Below, one piece after another: positions 56,561 to 64,000 of a DNA stretch of 64,000 nt. Below the pieces are notes generated by a model. That model did no database searches and was not told the origin of the DNA. It saw only the letters and a program-made list of their open reading frames with translations. Source of the stretch: Scylla paramamosain (lineage: Eukaryota; Arthropoda; Malacostraca; Decapoda; Portunidae); contig NC_087171.1 in the NCBI RefSeq assembly GCF_035594125.1, positions 17,963,267 through 18,027,266 of the forward strand, given 5' to 3'. Position numbers and translations under genes: made by a program. The first letter of the stretch is position 1; the number at the start of each line of letters is the position of its first letter.

Positions 56561-57010
56561 TCAGACATCTTGATGTATAATGGTCTCCCTATCAGGGTGG
56601 CTAGTGAGGGCCTTAGTGCCTTTCTGCAGGCCATCAAGAAATGGTTGTGTGAGGGTCATTCCAACTCCAGTTCCCAAAATTATGGAACCGTTATCCTTCC
56701 CAAGATGGCTAGGGAAACATTGGAAGGTGTTGTTGTCTGACCACATCCTCTTGTTCCACCGCTCACCACTCTTTCCATCTGTATTTCTTGAAAATGCAAG
56801 TCTTTTCATGGCATCAGCAAGAAGTAATTTCTTGGCAATAGTGTGGCAGGGAAGTTGCAAATCTTTTTTGGTGACAGTTGGAAAGAATGCAGGCAATGAC
56901 ATTTCCAGAAACATTCAGGTGGATTTTCTTGGGCTGCAGTGCCGTCCCTTGGAAATTTCTAGTCACTTATCACAGAAGGTTATCTGTGACAACAGGACTC
57001 TTGCAGAATC
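56561..57010 (-). mobile_element. Tc1/mariner-like transposase remnant
   Basis: The minus strand reads AKKLLLADAMKRLAFSR, then RWNKRMWSDNNTFQCFPSHL. This matches the Tc1 transposase region around the first catalytic Asp (WSDE type). The remaining acidic residues are not evident and the copy looks deleted. It lies about 400 bp past the ASL stop. Confidence 0.55.
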
Positions 57011-58016
57011 AGCCATGGATGGTTCTATAGGTGGAAACAGTATCAGGAAATACTATGAGCAGCAGCCAACAAACACATCATGGTGTGATTTCTACATCCA
57101 CCACAAACACAGATATCCTTGATAACCACATTTTCCTCTCCATCTTAAAATACAGCTTTTTTCATTGGAAGGGTATGCACAACCCATATTTCACAGCTCC
57201 ATAATCCTGGGTGCAAAGGGTTGAAGCAGTTCTCATGCACTCGCGCATCAAGGGCCTCTCTAGCCACCCAACTGATGAAAGGTTATGCAAGATTTCAAGG
57301 AGCTGCACTGTCATGTTTGATTTCATAAGGTGGTGCCTTGAGTTTTGCAGTAACAGCAGTACATTCAGATGAAATACATTTTAAATGGCAGGTGGGATGT
57401 AAGTAAAAACTTCAGTGCACTTGTGGCATTTGGCTTTGCAGCATGTGCACTCCCTAAGTTCAGTTAGTGTATCATAAATAGTCTTGTAAAATGTACAATA
57501 AATTGCAAAACCCTTAAATTATGATACTGAGAAGTATTGAAATATGAGACTATACTGAAATTTGATATAAGTGAGACATGACAAAAGGTATAATGTAACA
57601 ATATGTAATTTGTCAGGAATGCAATATAATAGTAAACCTTTACCATGCCTATCTTATTCACCTATTCTGAATTACATGACTGTTTTTTCACAAGGCCTCT
57701 GAGTGTGAGGAATGAAAGAACATTTGACACATTTTATCTCTATTGACCAAAGAAACTTTTTTCCATTGTCATCTTTTTTCCACACTGATAAAAAAAAAAA
57801 TTAGACATTATAAAGTTGAAAACAAGAAAAGTACAAGAGCAATATGAATATCAGAGTTCATATGAATCAACATTGTCTATCTGTGCCCTGTGTGTGGTAC
57901 ATCAAATGGGCCTTGGATACCTGCACATATTATCTCTTATAAGGAAACCTTTTGCATTATCACCGATTTTTTTTTTTTTTTCATCAAAAATGTTTTAATA
58001 TTTTATAAGACTCGGA

Positions 58017-58232
58017 CTATGAGAAAAAAAAGTAAAAGGAAAAATCAGCTGAATGAAAATCCTGAAGATAGTTTTCTGTACAAGTGTACACTACCAATAT
58101 ATGGTCACTTATAATTATTGGGCTCTTGTAGTCCACTTTCACCACTCCTGATTCCTTTGTAAATATTAGGTCCAACCACAAAGGCTTGTCTTCACCTTTA
58201 AACCTAGTATTTGCATCCACCCACAGTGTCAT
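58017..58232 (-). mobile_element. LINE endonuclease C-terminal fragment
   Basis: The minus strand reads ANTRFKGEDKPLWLDLIFTK and IISDHILV, the typical end of an apurinic-type LINE endonuclease (TRxRxxDxPSxLDLIFTK ... SDH). No other part of the element was recognised next to it. Confidence 0.6.
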
Positions 58233-58669
58233 TGTTATCCATAGCCATCCTTAAGAACTCTTCTCCCACGACCCTTCACCTCCCATTTTACATTCTCACA
58301 GTTGAAATCACCCGTAATATTTATACCGGTATTCATCAAACACATCAGGTGTCAGGTGTCAGCAACACTGTCTTATTCATTGTCTTATTGATCAAAATTG
58401 CATGCCTAATTGAAAAGTGTTTTGCAGTTAGGGAAAAAGAGAATCACAAATCATGATGCCTAGATATTTGGTGGGTCACTGTACAAAGGCCATGTGCCCA
58501 AGCCTTGCCATTACCTTGAGAATGACCACCTTGAGTTGTGGTTCTGAAGGGGAGCAGAGGCAGTGGAGCACAGAGCCTGTGTCACCACCACTCCCACTGC
58601 ATTGCTCATGCAGTGTATGTACCAACCAATATCAATATAAACTTGATTAAACAAGATCAAAGGCAAATA

Positions 58670-58885
58670 CAGTAAAATCCCTCTTATCCGGCATCAACGG
58701 GACCGCCGACATGCCGGATACTTGAATAGAAGTGAAATTATGTCCACAATCACCACCCTACACTCACGCATCTTACCATAACAAAGATCAGCTGATCTGA
58801 TCAGCTGCTTAAGTGTAAGCACAACACGCTTCCTCTTTTCTACAACTTTAGGCATGATGAAGGCGTCAGACGATAAATAGTGCAC
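58670..58885 (-). mobile_element. pogo/Tigger transposon fragment
   Basis: The left end is TA followed by CAGTAAAATCCCTCTTATCC, a Tigger-like terminal sequence. About 180 bp in, on the minus strand, MPKVVEKRKRVVLTLKQ resembles the N-terminus of a pogo/Tigger transposase. After that the frame loses similarity and runs straight into the terminal sequence, so most of the transposase is deleted. The opposite end was not found. Confidence 0.55.
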
Positions 58886-58999
58886 ACACAGGACTGAGTC
58901 ACTGAGTAAACACAGTGCAGTGGGCCGCGGGTGGTGCGAAGCAGTGCGCTCTGGTGGCGAGGGGACAAAGTATGCCTCACGCAGGAATTTTAATCAATT

Positions 59000-60560
59000 T
59001 TATGAGTACACATTGATTTTTTATTGATTTTAAGCCTCGGGGAAAAATGTGCTGGATACATTTATTTACATTTATTTAGTTTAATGTGTTCATCATTCCT
59101 CCACTTAATGATCCTTTTGAAAATTTCATACCAGATGTTGGTAAGTGAGATGGGATGTAAATCTTTAACCTCAGGTTTGTCAGTTTTTAGTAGCATTACA
59201 GTTTTGGACTTTTCAGTAGGTTGGAATTTTTCACTTCTTTTATTATTTTGTTGAACCATTGTTGTAGGTTTCTTGTAAAAGTTCTGCTTCTCCCCAGGGC
59301 TTTAAAGAATTATGGTTTTAATTTATCTGGACCTGTAGTCTTCCCATTTTTAAGTTCCTTTATGATTTTCCTAATGTCTTTTTCAGTTATCTCTGTTTGG
59401 TCCATCTTTGTTCATTTGTTTTCCACTCTGAAGGCCACATCCATATATTCTGTGAGTTGCTGAGTAAAGGTGATATTGTGCTGCTCAATATTTAATACCT
59501 CACTGTTCTCCTTTCTCTGTTCTCTGCAGTATTCTTTTCTTCACCTCACTCCAAACTTCTTCTATCTTGTTCTCCTGTTTCTGATAAATCTGCTGTCTCT
59601 CTGCTGCTCATCTTTTCCCTTCTTTGTATACTTAAAGCTCATTTTTTTTCTTAATTTCTTTCCCTCTCAGTTTGTTCACATTTTTTCAAAGCTTTGTCCC
59701 TGATGTTCTGCCTTCTCATCTTCATTTTTTTTTCCCTCTCACATTTGTATATTTCTTATTTAATCATTTGTTGAACTCTTCTTTTGTTATCTTTCCCATA
59801 CCAAAAATTTTCCACATCTTGAGTATTCCGCTATTTCCTATTTAGGTTCTTCCTCTCCTTAATCTTTTCCTTAATTTCATTGTACATTCATGGAGGCTCT
59901 AAACTGTCTTCCTTAGTGCTTGTTCTTCTCCAACAGTCTCTTTAATTTTCTTTCTGCTAAAACTTTCAGTATTTTCTCCACCTCCATTTACATTTGATTT
60001 TCTTTCTCACATTCCATCTTCACTTTTTCAATAAAACCCTCTAATGAGACTTCATTCTTCTTGTAATATTCAATTTTCTTCTTTCTGCTTTCTTTCTCCT
60101 CCCCTCATCTTGGCATTTATTCTAACTTATAATAGGTTGTGGTCTGATACATCAATTACTTCCTTTTTCTCATCAATCTCCATGTCCACATAAAGTTTGA
60201 ATAGGTTCCTGTTGACTAATGCAAAGTCTATAACACTCCTCTGGTCCTTACGCTACAATTCATATAAGCCCTTAAAGTGAGTGTCATTGTTTAACAGTAT
60301 CAATCCATAGTCCTACATTGGTCCACTATCATCCTTCCTCGTCTAAGTTTTGGTCTCCCAAAAATCTCCTTTTATGATCAGGGCTTCCTCCTGCTTTCCT
60401 TCTATCAATTTTTCCACCTCTTCCCTCATCTCCTTTCTTTTTTTCTTGTCTTCCTCCTTGTTTTTACTGGGGAAATAGACTGCAACTAGTTTTATCTGTG
60501 TTCCATTTCCCTTACACATGGCCATAAGAAAGATGAAAGGTACAAAAAATTAACTGTAAA
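59000..60560 (-). mobile_element. Decayed LINE, endonuclease and RT fragments
   Basis: On the minus strand an endonuclease segment starts near 60525 (IKLVAVYFPSKNKEED, then EEALIIKGDF). It continues with several stops to SVIDFALVNRNLFKLY and VSDHNLL near 60130. Near 59260-59062 an RT-type segment reads KSKTVMLLKTDKPEVKD and ISLTNIWYEIFKRI. The order fits one element reading right to left, with the middle heavily decayed. Confidence 0.7.
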
Positions 60561-61296
60561 ACTGGAGTAAGCAACTGTTGGAAGCAGGTTGGACAATAGG
60601 TGACACTGCTGCCAAGTGAAAGATTTAGTCACACAAGTAGTGAATGAAACCATAAATAACAAGTGGTTTAAAGAGTAATGTTGCCAAAAGTTGATTTGGT
60701 AGTACTTGGGGAATAACAAGGGCAATGGTAACTGATTTTGGTATAGTCTACAGGCTGAGGGTGAGACAGTTTAATTAAGTACATGCAGCTGCTCCTGTAT
60801 TTTCCCTGAACATTAATGCATGCCAATATTATGAGTTATTTCATCTATAAAAATACCTCCACTTGAAATACTAATACACTCAAGTTATACATAAAATTCA
60901 GTTATTAAGGAAGCCCTAACAAGTATTTTGCTACAGAACAATTTTACCTGCTGTAACACAGCAAATTTAATTTCATGACTGGGTTTAGATTCAACCATTT
61001 CCCACCTTGCTATTGCTTCTCTGGTTCAACACAACAATGGAAATAACAATGAAATATGCAAACCCCTTACTAAGTTGAAGGCTGGGAGAGCAGTCTTCAT
61101 AGAAAATAGAGGGTTGGGTCAGATGAAGTTATGTGGGTTACCTAGTCTGGGTTTATACATCCATGGTGAAGTCCTCCTAAAGAAGATTGAGGTTGGGATA
61201 CTTTGGGATGATACCTTCACAAGAGGTCGTGGGGGACAAAAACCTTAGGATGCCCCCCCAGCAGAAAAACTAACCCTAGGAATAACATGCAGAAAA

Positions 61297-61327
<31 letters not shown>

Positions 61328-61640
61328 TAATAATATTCATGTACAGCAAAATACACCCAAGCCTTGCATTGATTGTGAGGCCATTATTAGTGTTAGAAGT
61401 CAAGAGTGTCTTGGTAAGTAAAAGGAGGAAATGGGAAATGGAAAACAATATAGTTTGAAGATCATAGGCAATGGAAGTGAAAGCATGGAAAACATAAATA
61501 AAGTAAAGATTAACAAGTGAATGAGAAAACATTAGAAACCAAAAAATAACTTATGTCACATACCTTATGAGACCGCAATGGTATAAACACACACACACAC
61601 AATAATAACAGTAATGATATTTCACAAGCTCAATATTTTC
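60561..61640. other. Intergenic stretch upstream of attractin
   Basis: Only a short AATA/AAT tract (61297-61335) and a CA run near 61590-61602 are seen. Confidence 0.5.
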
Positions 61641-61676
61641 GTATGTTCTACGTGCGAAATAACTTGCGCCTTATAA

Positions 61677-61688
61677 TGCGCATGCGCA
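61677..61688. promoter_or_regulatory. NRF1-type palindromic site
   Basis: TGCGCATGCGCA, a perfect match to the NRF1 consensus, about 100 nt upstream of the attractin ATG. Confidence 0.7.
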
Positions 61689-61757
61689 GAAGGCCAACTC
61701 GTCAGAATTCTCGCAGCTCAAGGATTTGGCATGACAGCGGCCTCAATGTTTGGTGCG

Positions 61758-61765
61758 TGACGTCA
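61758..61765. promoter_or_regulatory. CRE/ATF palindromic site
   Basis: TGACGTCA, a full cAMP-response-element palindrome, 26 nt upstream of the attractin ATG and close to the uORF start. It could lie in the core promoter or the 5' UTR. Confidence 0.6.
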
Positions 61766-61776
61766 CAGTTGCGGAA

Positions 61777-61836
61777 ATGGCAGATCCAAGATGGCTGCGG
61801 ATCTCCAGAAATTCTTATTCAAATCGAAGTTTTTAA
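61777..61836 (+). CDS. Upstream ORF overlapping the attractin start codon
   Basis: A 19-codon ORF (MADPRWLRISRNSYSNRSF, then TAA) starts 14 nt before the attractin ATG in another frame and ends 46 nt inside it. Its ATG has G at -3 and G at +4, a decent context. If translated it should lower initiation at the main start. Whether the mRNA includes it depends on the transcription start site. Confidence 0.5.
   Translation: MADPRWLRISRNSYSNRSF
61787..61797 (+). promoter_or_regulatory. YY1-like motif over the start codon
   Basis: CAAGATGGCTG matches the YY1 core AAGATGGC and includes the attractin initiator ATG. YY1 sites overlapping the start codon occur in TATA-less housekeeping promoters. Confidence 0.5.
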
Positions 61837-63676
61837 GGAAATCCGAGCCCCTGAGGACAATAGCATTAGTGTTAGTGTTACTAGGATGCTCGCTTGTGTG
61901 TGCGGAAGGACAGGAGGAGTGTAATGAATTGTGCAAACACGGGAAATGCGTGGACGAACAGTGTATATGTGACCCGGGATGGAAAGGCCCGCAATGTCAG
62001 TGGTGCGAGGGCAGAGTGAGGTGAGATTTCCTTCCTGTTACTTCCCTTGTTTCTTGATTCCTTCTGCAGCCTCCTGAGTGTGACTTGTGCATGCTATGGT
62101 TTCATCAGCATGCCGGTCTGAGCTCAGCGGACCCCAGCATGGTGGCACTGTCTGGCTTTGTGACTCGGCCCTTCCCTTTCACTCTCCTTGTCATTTCACG
62201 CTTCATGTCCATCACACATTGCACCTAGATGTTCATTTCTCGCCAGCAGCGATGTTGGTGCCCCAGGGTGTGGTTGTATGCGTTCCAGGGTTTGTGGGTC
62301 AAGCACAGTGTGGGATTTCCCCTTCCAGGTCGACCCTGTCAACCGATCACCTGACACTGACAGCTCTGTTTTTTTTTTTTTTTTTCTCTCTCTTCTCCGC
62401 GGCTGGCTGACTCTATGGTACGGTGCTTGCCTCACGCCCCAGGGTGGGCGGATTCTATCCTGGCTCCTTGCAGTGTCTAGGGTGATGAGGGCAGCGCACA
62501 TTTGTAGTGGTCTTCGCTTTCTAACTCAGGAGTGAATTCTTTAGTTACTTTTTTTTTCACACACTTTTCTTTGTGTTTTCTTTTCTCGTTGCTGCTGTCA
62601 ATGCCTTAATTTCCGTCCCATATCAGCTTTGAAATCAGCTGGATGCGCATCCAGAACACTTGGGCATTGTTTGCCTTTGTTTATAATTCATGATAGTTAT
62701 TTTACCCAAATAAATATTGCATGGCGAAAGAAGGATGCTTTCATCATTGTGTATTAGCATTATGCTAATCCTGTAATGTAATTCATGGCTAAAAACTATG
62801 CATGTCTCAGAACTTGAACTCAGTCTTAGAATACTAAACTGTTATGAAAGAAAATGACCAAACTTGATGTGAGAGAGAGAGAGAGAGAGAGAGGTGAGCC
62901 TCTAACAGTACTGTTGGGCATGTGCTCACCTTGCTGTAATCAGTATGCCCCAGCCTCCTCACATAATCATCTTTTAGCAGGTTGGTCTTACTGCTGCAAA
63001 CCATTGCCACCTCCTGATATGTACAGCCTCTCTCTCTCATTTACATGGAGAGTCCTGTCAGTAATTGTTGGAAGTATTATTTAATCCCACAACTCCATCC
63101 TACTCCTGACTTTTGCTGTTGGGCTGGCTCATCCTCCACCACCTGCTCTTACCACATCTCTAGGTACTAATTTGTTGATGCACTACAAAATACCTTCCTT
63201 CACCTTTGATTCTGGTTCCAATTGTTGCTATTGCAGATTAAACCAGTTAGCAGTTACATTTTCCTAATTGGTTATTACATCATTTCACTGTTTGTGCACC
63301 CAAATGCCACACACTGCACAGGGTAAAGGTCTTTCATGTTCCTTGTATAATCCACAAGGTCAAACAGCACTACTTATCATTGCTGTACTGTTGTACAGCT
63401 AATAACTACCTTTGTCATGCTTACATTAATTCCCAGGCCTTTGGATATCATACATACCTACTACCACATTCAGAACTTCTTTAGTCCTTACTGAAGGTCA
63501 TAAAGAGTTATCAAGGATGAAGGCAGGTACAATGTGGGAAATCAGTTGATGCCAGTCCTGTGCTCACACTTGTTGGCAGAACAGTGAAGTTAAATTATGC
63601 TAGTATGTATATAATAAGCTTCAATAGATGAGATCATGATTTGTCTTTCAATATGGCATTGCTGTGTCCATTATGG

Positions 63677-63761
<85 letters not shown>

Positions 63762-64000
63762 ACTTTTTTAATTTGCAGACTAACAAGAAATTAAGGATCA
63801 TTTGTATGTGGAAGAATATTTTGATGAATTGCCATAATATTTAGTTAACATAATTTTTCTTCTTTTCTTTCCCCAGATTAATGTCAAATTCAAGTGTGAT
63901 AACTGATGGGTCAGGGAACTACTCTACAGACACTCAGTGCACATGGCTAATAGACTCTGGTCAAGTCAATACCTCCATCCGCCTCCACTTGGATCACTTT
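61791..64000 (+). CDS. ATRN: Attractin / distracted (large CUB-kelch membrane protein), first two coding exons, 3' partial
   Basis: Exon 1 coding part is 61791-62020; exon 2 starts at 63877 and runs off the window. Residues 1-20 are basic-rich and are followed by a hydrophobic signal segment (about 22-38). An EGF-like module follows (Cys44, 48, 53, 58, 60, 69, 72; CICDPGWKGPQCQWC). Exon 2 continues as a CUB domain (VITDGSGNYSTDTQCTWLI). This EGF-then-CUB order, with the CEGRVRLM junction, is the N-terminus of attractin. Splice phase is 2 at the junction (AG|A, Arg). The remaining kelch, PSI, C-type lectin and EGF modules are outside the window. ATG at 61791 has A at -3 and G at +4. Confidence 0.92.
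62398..62500 (+). mobile_element. tRNA-like SINE remnant in attractin intron 1
   Basis: GACTCTATGGTACGGTGC resembles an A box, GCTTGCCTCACGCC an anticodon arm (CAC, Val-like), and GGCGGATTCTATCC a diverged B box. A T run and CT stretch precede it. Confidence 0.4.
63679..63756. repeat. (CT)n microsatellite in attractin intron 1
   Basis: Uninterrupted run 120 nt upstream of exon 2. Confidence 0.95.

Noticed and set aside
56580..57122. 180-codon plus-strand ORF downstream of ASL
   Set aside because: The opposite strand carries recognisable Tc1-type transposase motifs, so this frame is its shadow.

Overview
This is nuclear DNA from an invertebrate animal. Five intron-containing genes have recognisable animal orthologues. 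The sequence is saturated with long CT/GA, CA/TG, AT and trinucleotide microsatellites and carries many decayed LINE-type retrotransposons. That combination fits a decapod or other malacostracan crustacean. The assignment is inferred from genome style and protein similarity; nothing in the window proves the species.

Layout. Positions 1-21.5 kb are mostly non-coding: microsatellites, diverged local tandem duplications and several copies of an unnamed dispersed repeat. At 21.5-23.7 kb (+) are the six 3'-most coding exons of a BMP9/10-type TGF-beta ligand; its N-terminal exon(s) were not found. At 27.9-34.9 kb (-) is a complete six-exon Ubc13/bendless E2 gene. At 40.7-42.2 kb (+) is SNU13, whose start codon appears to sit alone before an intron. 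At 43.1-46.4 kb (+) is a decayed Jockey/CR1-type LINE lying exactly between two (TA)n tracts. At 47.5-56.2 kb (+) is a complete ten-exon argininosuccinate lyase gene. At 56.5-60.6 kb are DNA-transposon and LINE remnants. From 61.8 kb to the window end (+) are the first two coding exons of attractin/distracted, with a compact promoter.

The five genes are functionally unrelated: secreted signalling ligand, K63 ubiquitin conjugation, snRNP/snoRNP assembly, arginine metabolism, and a large membrane protein. They are neighbours, not an operon or pathway. I found no CRISPR array, no prokaryotic defence-type cluster and no clear new multi-gene system. The more interesting signals are structural: microsatellites placed at exon edges and at transposon ends, a duplicated block in which only one copy underwent a large CT expansion, a perfect 35-bp palindrome in an intron, and a dispersed repeat family of about 200 bp.

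Gene models were built by hand from reading frames, splice consensus and similarity recalled from known families. No alignment or database search was run.
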